A stretch of DNA of 64,000 nt. It comes from Aureimonas flava. GTDB lineage: Bacteria > Pseudomonadota > Alphaproteobacteria > Rhizobiales > Rhizobiaceae. Position numbers and translations under genes: made by a program. Positions 1 to 7,933 of the stretch are shown here, piece after piece (position 1 is the stretch's first letter; each line of letters begins with the position of its first letter). The notes under the pieces were generated by a model. The model searched no databases. It was given only the letters and a program-made list of their open reading frames with translations, and was not told the DNA's origin. The stretch spans positions 61,569-125,568 of the forward strand of contig NZ_QYRN01000010.1 in the NCBI RefSeq assembly GCF_003583935.1, given 5' to 3'.

Positions 1-20
1 GGCGGATGGGCGAGATCGTC

Positions 21-146
21 TCAGGCGCGACGGTCGGGGTAGGCGCCGCCGGCGGGACGCGGCTGGGCGCTGCCGCGGACGGAGCGCTCCGCGATCTTCT
101 TGGTGATCCAGCCCACCACCAGGGCCTTGATAATGCTGCGGATCAT
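21..146 (-). CDS. Small hypothetical protein, 41 aa
   Basis: The open frame continues further upstream, but the ATG at 144-146 is the best start because a GGGAG ribosome site lies about six bases before it. The product has a hydrophobic stretch near the N-terminus (IIKALVVGWI), then a basic patch (KKIAERSVRG) and a Pro/Gly-rich tail. It could be a short membrane-associated peptide. I do not recognise the family. It is divergent from the MFS gene at 332, so the 185-base gap between them should carry both promoters. A chance frame cannot be excluded. Confidence 0.45.
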   Translation of the reverse strand: MIRSIIKALVVGWITKKIAERSVRGSAQPRPAGGAYPDRRA

Positions 147-331
147 GGCGGACTCCCGACCTGTTGAGCTGGCAGGACAATGCGGCACGAGAGGGAGGGT
201 TCCCGCGATGAACTTCCTGTGATTGTGGCGGAAGCGCGATTGCAACTTCCCTTTCCGTCAGAATTCGGTAACTTTTCCTTATGGCGCTCGGGAGGCGCCG
301 CCGCACCAACGCGGCCTGGGAGGGCAACTGC

Positions 332-2035
332 GTGACGAGTTATCCAACGAGCGCCGATCCGGCGTCCGAACGCAAACCCATGACGAAACGCGAGCGGAAG
401 GTGATCATCGCCTCGTCGCTCGGCACCGTGTTCGAGTGGTACGACTTCTATCTCTACGGAACGCTGGCGGCGATCATCGGCCGGCAGTTCTTCTCGCAGT
501 TCCCGCCCGCGACGCAGGCGATCTTCGCGCTCCTCACCTTCGCCGCCGGCTTCCTGGTGCGCCCCTTCGGCGCACTGGTGTTCGGGCGTCTGGGCGACCT
601 CGTGGGTCGCAAGTACACCTTCCTCCTGACGATCCTGATCATGGGCCTGTCGACCTTCGCGGTCGGCCTCCTGCCGGGCTACGACCAGATCGGCGTCGCG
701 GCGCCCATCATCCTCGTCGCGCTGCGCATGGCCCAAGGCCTGGCGCTCGGCGGCGAGTACGGCGGCGCGGTGGTCTACGTCGCCGAGCATTCGCCGCGCA
801 ACCGGCGCGGCTTCTACACCGCCTGGATCCAGACCACGGCGACGATGGGCCTCCTCCTGTCGCTCGCGGTGATCGTGACGCTGCGCATCAACATGGGCGA
901 GGAGGCGTTCCAGACCTCGCAGCCCCTGTTCTTCGGGCTCGAAGGCGGCTGGCGCATTCCCTTCCTTCTGTCGATCGTCCTGCTTCTGATCTCCGTCTAC
1001 ATCCGCCTTCAGATGCACGAGTCGCCGATCTTCCAGAAGATGAAGGAGGAGGGCACCCAGTCCAAGGCGCCGCTGCGGGAAGCCTTCGGCAACTGGCGCA
1101 ACGGCAAGATCGTTCTGATCGCGCTGTTCGGCTTGGTGATCGGCCAGGCGGTGGTCTGGTACACGGGCCAGTTCTACGCGCTGTTCTTCCTGCAGACGGT
1201 GCTCAAGATCGACCTTCTGACCGCCAACGTCCTGATCGCCTGGGCGCTGATCATCGCGACGCCGTTCTTCCTGGTGTTCGGCTCGCTGTCGGACCGGATC
1301 GGGCGCAAGCCGGTGATCCTGGCCGGCTGCCTGCTGGCGGCGGCCACCTACTTCCCGCTGTTCAACGCGCTGACGCAGGCCGCCAACCCGACCTACTCCA
1401 GCGCCATCGAGAACGTTCGCGCCGAGGTCGTGGCCGACCCCGCCACCTGCGGCTCGCTGTTCGACCCGGTCGGCATCCGCACCTTCACCACGCCGTGCGA
1501 CGTCATGCGCCGCACCATGTCACAGCAGGCCTTCCGCTACACGCAGGTCGACGCGCCGGCCGGCACGCCGGCGCAGCTCGTCGTCAACGGCGGCGCGCCG
1601 ATCGCCTTCACCGACGCCAAGGCCTTCACCGACGCGCTGGGCCCCGCCATGGTCGCGGCCGGTTATCCCGCCGCCGACGATCCGGCCAAGGTCAGGATCG
1701 ACGGGTTCTTCTCCGCGCTCGGCAACGTCCAGGCGCTGAAGATCATCGCGATCCTCACGGTGATGGTGATCTACGTGACCATCGTCTACGGCCCGATCGC
1801 GGCGGCCCTGGTGGAGTTCTTCCCGACGCGCATCCGCTACACGGCCATGTCCTTGCCCTATCACATCGGCAACGGCTGGTTCGGCGGCCTTCTGCCGGCC
1901 ACCGCCTTCGCGATCGTCGCCTCGACGGGCGATATCTTCGCCGGTCTCTGGTACCCGGTGTTCTTCGCGCTCCTGACGGTGGTCATCGGCCTCCTCTTCG
2001 TGCGCGAGAAGCGGGGCGTCGACCTGGCGGACTGA
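332..2035 (+). CDS. MFS transporter, metabolite:H+ symporter (MHS) family
   Basis: A 567-aa inner-membrane carrier of the MHS branch (relatives ProP, ShiA and KgtP), which takes up organic acids or osmolytes with protons. The GTG start at 332 is chosen because GGGAGGG lies seven bases upstream; an earlier in-frame ATG at 281 has no such site. Early residues carry the family pattern EWYDFYLYG, and the loop between helices 2 and 3 reads GRLGDLVGRK. The protein is over 100 residues longer than typical members because of a hydrophilic insertion (about residues 360-460) before the last helices. It contains two cysteines near 373 and 389. No metabolic gene adjoins it, so the substrate is unknown. 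Confidence 0.88.
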   Translation: MTSYPTSADPASERKPMTKRERKVIIASSLGTVFEWYDFYLYGTLAAIIGRQFFSQFPPATQAIFALLTFAAGFLVRPFGALVFGRLGDLVGRKYTFLLTILIMGLSTFAVGLLPGYDQIGVAAPIILVALRMAQGLALGGEYGGAVVYVAEHSPRNRRGFYTAWIQTTATMGLLLSLAVIVTLRINMGEEAFQTSQPLFFGLEGGWRIPFLLSIVLLLISVYIRLQMHESPIFQKMKEEGTQSKAPLREAFGNWRNGKIVLIALFGLVIGQAVVWYTGQFYALFFLQTVLKIDLLTANVLIAWALIIATPFFLVFGSLSDRIGRKPVILAGCLLAAATYFPLFNALTQAANPTYSSAIENVRAEVVADPATCGSLFDPVGIRTFTTPCDVMRRTMSQQAFRYTQVDAPAGTPAQLVVNGGAPIAFTDAKAFTDALGPAMVAAGYPAADDPAKVRIDGFFSALGNVQALKIIAILTVMVIYVTIVYGPIAAALVEFFPTRIRYTAMSLPYHIGNGWFGGLLPATAFAIVASTGDIFAGLWYPVFFALLTVVIGLLFVREKRGVDLAD

Positions 2036-2060
2036 ACCGCCGAAACCGCGACAGGAAAAA

Positions 2061-2086
2061 GGGCCCCGGCAGCGATGCCGGGGCCC
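2061..2086. terminator. Bidirectional intrinsic terminator
   Basis: A perfect 10-bp stem (GGGCCCCGGC pairing with GCCGGGGCCC) encloses the loop AGCGAT. On the minus strand it is followed by TTTTTC, making a strong terminator for leuB. On the plus strand it is followed by TTCTCGTT, a weaker end for the MFS gene. It sits exactly between the two convergent genes. Confidence 0.85.
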
Positions 2087-2122
2087 TTCTCGTTGCGCTG
2101 CCGCCTCGACGGGCGTCGTGGC

Positions 2123-3238
2123 TCAGGCGGCGAGCCGGCGCTCGAACTCGGCGGCCAGCGCGTCGCCCATCTCGGCGGTGCCGACCTTGCGGCAGCCGGG
2201 CGCCATGATGTCGCCCGTGCGCGTGCCCGATTCCAGGACCGCCGCGATCGCCGCCTCCAGCGCGTCGGCCTCGCGCGTCAGCGCGAAGGAATAGCGCAGC
2301 ATCATGGCGAACGAGGCGACCATCGCGATGGGGTTGGCGAGGCCCTGGCCCGCGATGTCGGGCGCCGAGCCGTGCACCGGCTCGTAGAGCGCGCGGCGCC
2401 GCCCCGTGGCGGGGTCCGGGCTTCCGAGCGAGGCCGAGGGCAGCATGCCGAGCGAGCCGGTGAGCATGGCCGCGATGTCGGACAGCATGTCGCCGAAGAG
2501 GTTGTCGGTGACGATCACGTCGAACTGCTTGGGCGCGCGCACGAGCTGCATGCCGCCGGCGTCGGCCAGCATGTGCTCGAGGCGGACGTCCGGGTATTCG
2601 TCGCGGCCGATGCGGCTCACCACCTCGTTCCACAGGACGCCCGTCTTCATGACGTTGCGCTTCTCCATGGAGGTGACCTTGCCGTGGCGCGTGCGCGCGG
2701 CTTCGAAGGCGGCGCGCGCGATGCGCTCGATCTCATAGGTCTCGTAGACCTGCGTGTCGACGCCGCGCTTCTGGCCCTCCCCGAGATCGACGATCTCCTT
2801 GGGGCTCCCGAAATATACGCCGCCGGTCAGCTCGCGCAGGATCAGGATGTCGAGCCCGTCCACGAGCTCGCGCTTCAGCGACGACGCCTCCGCGAGCGCC
2901 GGGTAGCAGATCGCGGGGCGGAAGTTGGCGAACAGCGCCATGTCCTTGCGCAGGCGCAGGAGGCCCGCCTCGGGGCGGATCTCGTAGGGGACGGGGTCCC
3001 ATTTCGGCCCGCCCACCGCGCCGAACAGCACGGCGTCGGCGGCGAGCGCGCGGCCCATGTCGGCGTCCGTGATCGGCACGCCGTGCGCGTCGATCGCCGC
3101 GCCGCCCACCAGCGCCTCCTCGGTCTCGAACCGGTCGCCGCCGGCCCGGTCGAGCACGGCCACGATCTTGCCGACCTCGGCCATGGCCTCCGGTCCGATG
3201 CCGTCGCCGGGCAGGAGCAGGAGCTTGTGGGTGGTCAT
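2123..3238 (-). CDS. leuB: 3-isopropylmalate dehydrogenase
   Basis: A 371-aa cytoplasmic NAD-dependent enzyme that oxidatively decarboxylates 3-isopropylmalate to 2-oxoisocaproate in leucine synthesis. The family features are plain: [10 protein letters not shown] at the N-terminus, [19 protein letters not shown], the catalytic lysine region KRNVMKTG, the metal-binding [10 protein letters not shown] and the NAD loop HGSAPDIAG. Length matches the family. The ATG at 3236-3238 follows AAAGGA. The same-strand neighbour leuD ends 47 bases upstream, so the two are probably cotranscribed. leuA and leuC are not in the window. Confidence 0.97.
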   Translation of the reverse strand: MTTHKLLLLPGDGIGPEAMAEVGKIVAVLDRAGGDRFETEEALVGGAAIDAHGVPITDADMGRALAADAVLFGAVGGPKWDPVPYEIRPEAGLLRLRKDMALFANFRPAICYPALAEASSLKRELVDGLDILILRELTGGVYFGSPKEIVDLGEGQKRGVDTQVYETYEIERIARAAFEAARTRHGKVTSMEKRNVMKTGVLWNEVVSRIGRDEYPDVRLEHMLADAGGMQLVRAPKQFDVIVTDNLFGDMLSDIAAMLTGSLGMLPSASLGSPDPATGRRRALYEPVHGSAPDIAGQGLANPIAMVASFAMMLRYSFALTREADALEAAIAAVLESGTRTGDIMAPGCRKVGTAEMGDALAAEFERRLAA

Positions 3239-3285
3239 GGCGGGTCCTTTCGATGTGGCGTTCGGGTCGATCGGCCGGCGCGGCC

Positions 3286-3891
3286 TCAGGCCCAGGGGCG
3301 CTCGGCGGCGAGCCGGTCCTCGAAGGCGGCGATGCCACCCTCCTGCTCCAGCGTCAGGCCGATGTCGTCGAGCCCGTTCAGGAGGCAGTGCTTGCGGAAC
3401 GGGTCGATCTCGAAGCGGATGGCTTCGCCGTCCGGGCGGCGGATCTCCTGCGCCGCGAGGTCCACCGTCAGGCGCGCGTTGGCGCCCTTGCCGGCGTCGC
3501 CCATCAGGGCGTCGAGCTGGTCCTGGCTCACGCGGATCGGCAGGATGCCGTTCTTGAAGCAGTTGTTGTAGAAGATGTCGGCGAACGAGGTCGAGATCAC
3601 GCAGCGGATGCCGAAGTCGAGAAGCGCCCAAGGGGCATGCTCGCGGCTCGATCCGCAGCCGAAATTGTCGCCCGCCACCAGGATCTCGGCCTGGCGGTAG
3701 GCCGGCTTGTTGAGCACGAACGCCTCGTTGTCCGAGCCGTCCTCCCGGTAGCGCAGGTTGGCGAAGAGGCCGACGCCGAGCCCGGTCCGCTTGATCGTCT
3801 TCAGGTAGTCCTTCGGAATGATCATGTCGGTGTCGACGTTGAGGATCGGCAGCGGCGCGGCGACGCCCGTCAGGTGGTCGAACTTCTGCAT
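3286..3891 (-). CDS. leuD: 3-isopropylmalate dehydratase small subunit
   Basis: A 201-aa swivel-domain subunit that pairs with LeuC to isomerise 2-isopropylmalate to 3-isopropylmalate. The start [15 protein letters not shown], the [14 protein letters not shown] segment and the substrate loop [17 protein letters not shown] are diagnostic. Length is normal for bacterial LeuD. The ATG at 3889-3891 is preceded by AAGGAGAGG. It is upstream of leuB on the same strand and divergent from the CitE-like gene, with a 118-base gap that should hold both promoters. LeuC must be encoded elsewhere. Confidence 0.97.
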   Translation of the reverse strand: MQKFDHLTGVAAPLPILNVDTDMIIPKDYLKTIKRTGLGVGLFANLRYREDGSDNEAFVLNKPAYRQAEILVAGDNFGCGSSREHAPWALLDFGIRCVISTSFADIFYNNCFKNGILPIRVSQDQLDALMGDAGKGANARLTVDLAAQEIRRPDGEAIRFEIDPFRKHCLLNGLDDIGLTLEQEGGIAAFEDRLAAERPWA

Positions 3892-4009
3892 GGGAAACCG
3901 TCCTCTCCTTGTCCGATGGCCTTCGGCGCCTCGATACACCCTTCGTCTCGCGCGCAAAAGCCTCGTTGAGCGCGCTTGAACGCGCCCGCCCGATCGGGCA
4001 GGGAAGGGC

Positions 4010-4900
4010 ATGACCGCCGCCCCGCCGCCCCTGCGCTCCGCCCTGTTCGTGCCGGCCGCCAACGCCCGCGCGCTGGAGAAGTCGTCGGTGCTGCGGCCCG
4101 ACGCTCTGATCTTCGACCTCGAGGATTCGGCGGCGGCCGGCGAGAAGGACGCCGCGCGCGAGCGGCTGCGCGCCCATCTCGTCGCGCTGCCCGAACGCCG
4201 GTCCGGCGACCCTTCGCGCGTGGTGCGGATCAACCCGCTCGCGCAGTCCGGCGGCACGGAGGACCTCCTGATGGCCTGCGCAGTGCGGGCCGACGCGATC
4301 CTCCTGCCCAAGGTGGAGGGCCCCGACGCGCTCCAGGAGGCGGATACGGCGCTCGGGCATTGCGATGCTCCGGCGCGCCTGGCGCTCTGGGCCATGGTGG
4401 AGACGCCGGCCGGCGTTCTGCGGGCCGCCGCGATCGCCGCCGCGCCGCTGGGGCGCCCGCTCGGCGCCCTGGTGATCGGCCCGAACGACCTGGCGCTCGC
4501 CGCCGACTTGCGCCTCTCGCCCGGCCGACCGGAGCTGATGCCCTGGATCGGCCCGGTGCTGGTGGCGGGCCGCGCGCACGGCGTGCCCGTGCTGGACGGT
4601 GTCTTCAACGACCTCGCCGACGCGGACGGGTTCGCCGCCGAATGCGCCCAGGGGCGACGCTTCGGCTTTTCCGGCAAGACGCTGATCCACCCGTCGCAGA
4701 TCGCCCCCGCCGAGGCGGCCTTCGGGCCGTCGGCGGCCGAGATCGCGGAGGCGCGCGCGATCGTCGCGGCCTTCGCCGATCCGGCGCAGGCGGAGCGCGG
4801 GGTGATCCGCCTCGGCACGCGTATGGTGGAGCGGCTGCATCTCGTCCAGGCGGAGGCGCTCCTGGCGCGCGACGCCCTGATCCGATCACGAAAGGACTGA
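4010..4900 (+). CDS. CitE-like HpcH/HpaI family CoA-ester lyase
   Basis: A 296-aa TIM-barrel enzyme of the CitE-like group (citramalyl-CoA, malyl-CoA or beta-methylmalyl-CoA lyases). Visible hallmarks are [10 protein letters not shown] near the N-terminus, the acidic metal motif DLEDS at 36-40, the LLPKVEGP strand, the metal ligand in MVETPAG, and [10 protein letters not shown] near the C-terminus. GGGAAGGG precedes the ATG at 4010. The next gene begins one base after the stop, so they are translationally linked. Exact substrate cannot be told: CitE-like proteins outside citrate lyase operons act on several (S)-hydroxyacyl-CoAs. Confidence 0.85.
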   Translation: MTAAPPPLRSALFVPAANARALEKSSVLRPDALIFDLEDSAAAGEKDAARERLRAHLVALPERRSGDPSRVVRINPLAQSGGTEDLLMACAVRADAILLPKVEGPDALQEADTALGHCDAPARLALWAMVETPAGVLRAAAIAAAPLGRPLGALVIGPNDLALAADLRLSPGRPELMPWIGPVLVAGRAHGVPVLDGVFNDLADADGFAAECAQGRRFGFSGKTLIHPSQIAPAEAAFGPSAAEIAEARAIVAAFADPAQAERGVIRLGTRMVERLHLVQAEALLARDALIRSRKD

Positions 4901-4901
4901 C

Positions 4902-5111
4902 ATGACCAAGCTCTACCGCCTCCTCACCGGCCCCGACGACGCCGCGTTCTGCCACCGGGTGTCGCTCGCGCTGTCCCGCGGCTGGGAACTCGCCGGCAGC
5001 CCGGCCTATGCCTTCGACGCGGCGGAGGGCGTGATGAAATGCGCGCAGCCCGTCACCAAGGTGGTGGAGGGGGTGGACTACGATCCCTCCATGAAGCTCG
5101 GCGAGCAGTAG
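4902..5111 (+). CDS. DUF1737 domain protein, 69 aa
   Basis: A short cytoplasmic protein with the DUF1737 pattern: [17 protein letters not shown] near the start, then [12 protein letters not shown] and a [16 protein letters not shown] tail. The whole protein is the single domain. It starts one base after the CitE-like stop, preceded by AAAGGA, so it is coexpressed with it. The GWEL-G-P-Y pattern is typical of small proteins of unknown role in proteobacteria. Function is not established. Confidence 0.8.
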   Translation: MTKLYRLLTGPDDAAFCHRVSLALSRGWELAGSPAYAFDAAEGVMKCAQPVTKVVEGVDYDPSMKLGEQ

Positions 5112-5124
5112 GACACCGGCACCC

Positions 5125-5826
5125 TTGGCCTGGCTCGCGCGGCTGGCGGCGGGGCTCGCGGCGATCGTCTGCGTCCTCGCGGGCCTGTCGGTGCTCGGGC
5201 TCGTGGTGCCTCGGCCGCCCACCGCGTCCTTCCCGCCGGCGGGCGGGGCGGCCGGACGCCACGTCGTCCATCTCGCCGCCAATCCCATCCACACCGACAT
5301 CCTCCTGCCGGCGGCGCCCGAGGTGCTCGCCCGCTTCGGCTTCCTCGCCGGCGACGGTCTCGACCTCGAGCATCCCGCGCTGGCGACGATCGCGATCGGC
5401 TGGGGCGGGCGGACCTTCTACACGCAGACGCCCACCTGGGACCGGCTGACGTTCGAGGCGGTGTGGCGCTCGGCCACGCTGGACCGATCGGTGCTCCACG
5501 TCGCGCTCGGCGGCGCGGTGGAGGACGGGGCGCCGGGCATCGTCCGGGTGGAGCTCGGCGACGCCGCCTTCGCCGCCCTCCTGGACGCGATCGCCGCGAG
5601 CTTCGAGCCGGGGCCGGACGGCGCGCCGCAGGTGCTGCCGGGCATGGGCTACGGCTCTTTCGACCGCTTCTACGAGGCTCGGGAGCGGTTCAATCTCCTC
5701 GCCGGCTGCAACACCTGGACCGCCGCGACCCTGCGCGCGGCCGGGCTGCGCACCGGCCTCTGGTCGCCCCTGCCGCCGCTGCTGCTCTGGAGCCTCGTGC
5801 TGCACGCGCCGGCGGCGCCGGCCTGA
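5125..5826 (+). CDS. DUF2459 / TIGR02117 family protein
   Basis: A 233-aa protein with one N-terminal hydrophobic segment (LARLAAGLAAIVCVLAGLSV) that should anchor it in the inner membrane with the rest in the periplasm. Family features are NPIHTDILLP, IGWGGRTFYTQTPTW, a GMGYGSFDRFYEAR segment and NLLAGCNTWTA. The His, Ser and Cys conservation looks enzyme-like, but no reaction is known. The start is TTG at 5125 with AGGA about 11 bases upstream, the only plausible start that keeps the membrane segment. It follows the DUF1737 gene by 13 bases. Confidence 0.78.
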   Translation: MAWLARLAAGLAAIVCVLAGLSVLGLVVPRPPTASFPPAGGAAGRHVVHLAANPIHTDILLPAAPEVLARFGFLAGDGLDLEHPALATIAIGWGGRTFYTQTPTWDRLTFEAVWRSATLDRSVLHVALGGAVEDGAPGIVRVELGDAAFAALLDAIAASFEPGPDGAPQVLPGMGYGSFDRFYEARERFNLLAGCNTWTAATLRAAGLRTGLWSPLPPLLLWSLVLHAPAAPA

Positions 5827-5886
5827 GATCGCCGCCGCCGGGTCCTTGCGCGATCCCACGGCGCGAGACCGCCCGGGGACCCGAGA

Positions 5887-6549
5887 TCAGATCAGCTCGC
5901 GAAGCACGCGGTAGGCGCCCTCGATGTCGGCGCGCAACGCCTCGACGGCGCGCGCCGCGTCGCCCCCGCGCAGGGCGTCGAACAGCTCCTCGTGGCAGCG
6001 GTTCGAGATGTGGAAGTTCCCCGATTCCCGCAGCAGGTGGAAATAGGGGCTGATCTGGAGCCAGAGCACCTCGATCATGCCGGCGATCACCGGCGACCCG
6101 GCTTCCTGGTAGATGCGGAAATGGAGGTCGTGGTTGGCCCCTACGTAGAGCTTGGCGTCGGCGGTCCGCTCCGCCTCGCGCAGGCGCTCGAGGATGGGGC
6201 CGAGATCCCGCAGGAACCGCGGGTCCTCCCGCTCGCCCGCCCAGCGGACGGCGGTGCTCTCGACCTCGAGGCGGACCCGCGTCAGATCATCCAGCCGCGC
6301 ACGCGTCAGCTTCGGGATGCCGATCGTGCGGCCCGACACCACGGTCAGCGCGCCGATCGCCGACAGTCGCGTCAGCGCCTCGCGCACCGGCATCGGGCTG
6401 ACCTCGAACGCCTCGGCGAGGCTGGCGACGGTGATCGACTGTCCCGGCGCGATGCCGCCCTCCAGGATCAGGCCGCACAGACGGCGGAACACGCCGTCCT
6501 GCAAGGTCTCCCTGCGAAGCGGCGAGACGCTTCCCCGAATTGCCGACAT
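5887..6549 (-). CDS. GntR-family regulator, FCD (FadR-type) effector domain
   Basis: A 220-aa DNA-binding regulator. The N-terminal winged helix covers about residues 10-80 (LCGLILEGGIAPGQSITVASLAEAF then SPMPVREALTRL). The C-terminal all-helical FCD domain carries acid and histidine residues expected to hold a metal and a carboxylate ligand (NHDLHFRIYQ, NRCHEEL). The ATG at 6547-6549 is preceded by GGGGGAATGGA; an upstream in-frame ATG would add a tail lacking any domain. It is divergent from the sugar ABC operon with a palindrome between, so it probably represses that operon and itself until a sugar acid or pathway intermediate binds. Confidence 0.9.
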   Translation of the reverse strand: MSAIRGSVSPLRRETLQDGVFRRLCGLILEGGIAPGQSITVASLAEAFEVSPMPVREALTRLSAIGALTVVSGRTIGIPKLTRARLDDLTRVRLEVESTAVRWAGEREDPRFLRDLGPILERLREAERTADAKLYVGANHDLHFRIYQEAGSPVIAGMIEVLWLQISPYFHLLRESGNFHISNRCHEELFDALRGGDAARAVEALRADIEGAYRVLRELI

Positions 6550-6620
6550 TCCATTCCCCCGACGCGCCGCACATTGCGGCTCGACCATAGAACTTTCGCG
6601 AGGCGTCTTGAAGCATTCTC

Positions 6621-6644
6621 TGATTTTTGATCTAAAATCAAAAA
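6621..6644. promoter_or_regulatory. Palindromic operator candidate for the GntR regulator
   Basis: Two overlapping inverted repeats occupy this AT-rich island in the divergent gap. TTTTTGAT (6624-6631) pairs with ATCAAAAA (6637-6644), and TGATTTT (6621-6627) pairs with AAAATCA (6634-6640). The TGAT/ATCA half-sites fit what FadR-type regulators often bind. The position, about 72 bases before the GntR start and 55 before the ABC operon start, suits control of both. The link to this regulator is inferred. Confidence 0.6.
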
Positions 6645-6698
6645 GCACGCCGACGATGCTGCGCAAAGACAGCGGCGGCCTTGCATGGGGAGGTGATC

Positions 6699-7823
6699 AT
6701 GACGTTTGCGACCCGCTTCGGGGCGTTGGTGGCGACGCTCGGCCTTTCGGCCCTGATGGCGCTGCCGGCCGTCGCGCTGGACAGGCACAAGGTCTATCTG
6801 TCGATGAGCTACATCGGCAACGACTGGCAGGCGGAGGCCTCCAACATGGTCAAGGCCATGGCGGCTTCCGCGTCCTTCAAGGACAAGGTGGACCTCGAGG
6901 TCCAGGTGGCGGGCCCCAACGCCCAGCGCCAGATCCAGCAGATCAACGCCATGGTCCAGGCGGGCGCCGAGGCGATCGTGGTCTATCCGATCTCGCCCAC
7001 GGCGCTGAACCAGGTAGTCAAGAACGCCTGCGCCAAGGGCGTGAAGATCGTCGCCTACGACGCCGAGATCACCGAGCCCTGCGCCTACAACGTGACGATC
7101 GACCAGGCCGAGGCCGGGCGTCGCACCGCCGAATGGCTGGTCGACAAGCTCGGCGGCAAGGGCGACGTCGTGATGGTCACGGGCGTGCCCGGCACCTCGG
7201 TCGACACCGCGCGAACGGCCGCCGCCAAGGACGTGTTCGCCCGGCATCCGGACATCCGCGTCGTCGGCGAGGCGGTCGGCCTCTGGAGCCAGGCCGTGGC
7301 GCGCACGGAGCTGTCCAAGCTCCTCGCCACCCGCGACTGGGACGGGATCGACGGCCTCTGGATGCAGGTCGGCTGCTACACCGCCAATTCGATGCAGATC
7401 GAGGCGGGGCGCCCGGCCGACCGGCTCAAGCCGTGCGCGGGCGAAGGCTCCAACGGCGGGCGCGTGCAGATGCTGCCCGCCGGCACCGAGGTGGAGGGCG
7501 CGGACGGAACCTATGCTCCGATGGGCGCGCCGCGCATCTCCTATGCCTCGCCGCCCTATTCGGGCGCCTACGCGCTGAAGCTCGCGGTGGAGATGCTGGA
7601 CGGACGCAAGGACGTGCCGCAGCACACGACCCTGCCGCTGCCCATCGTCACCAACGAGACCGTGAAGCTCTGCGACACCGGCACCTGGGAGGAGATGCGC
7701 AACGGCTGCAACGTGTTCAAGCCGTCGATCGTCGCCAATCCCGGCTGGTTCGCCTCGATCTTCTCCGCGCAGACCCCGGAGGTCGCCCTGAACGCCGCCC
7801 TGGTGGGCCAGCCCGAGAACTGA
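6699..7823 (+). CDS. Sugar ABC transporter periplasmic binding protein (ribose/xylose type)
   Basis: A 374-aa secreted binding protein of the periplasmic-binding-protein-like-I class. A signal peptide is clear (ATRFGALVATLGLSALMALPAVA, cleavage after ALA/VALD). The mature part has KVYLSMSYIGNDWQ and the QIQQINAMVQAGAEAIVVYP strand typical of ribose-binding relatives. GGGGAGGTGATC directly before the ATG at 6699 decides this start over a TTG 18 bases earlier. It is the first gene of the operon and feeds the ATPase and fused permease downstream. Several cysteines in the mature domain (near YTANSMQ, KPCAGEG, KLCDTG and NGCNVF) may form disulfides. The substrate is unknown. Confidence 0.9.
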   Translation: MTFATRFGALVATLGLSALMALPAVALDRHKVYLSMSYIGNDWQAEASNMVKAMAASASFKDKVDLEVQVAGPNAQRQIQQINAMVQAGAEAIVVYPISPTALNQVVKNACAKGVKIVAYDAEITEPCAYNVTIDQAEAGRRTAEWLVDKLGGKGDVVMVTGVPGTSVDTARTAAAKDVFARHPDIRVVGEAVGLWSQAVARTELSKLLATRDWDGIDGLWMQVGCYTANSMQIEAGRPADRLKPCAGEGSNGGRVQMLPAGTEVEGADGTYAPMGAPRISYASPPYSGAYALKLAVEMLDGRKDVPQHTTLPLPIVTNETVKLCDTGTWEEMRNGCNVFKPSIVANPGWFASIFSAQTPEVALNAALVGQPEN

Positions 7824-7933
7824 GGAGGAACGGCGCGCCGCGGCGTGCCGCCCCGCGCGCGCCGTCTGCCGCGAGACCGCGGGGGTGCGCCCCGCGCCGC
7901 CCCTTTCCCGTGTCACCCCGCGACGAGAGTGCC

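Noticed and set aside
2123..4840. A 905-codon minus-strand frame that would join leuB to upstream sequence
   Set aside because: Only the last 371 codons resemble a protein (leuB). The upstream part is antisense to the CitE-like gene and out of frame with leuD, whose own product is unmistakable.
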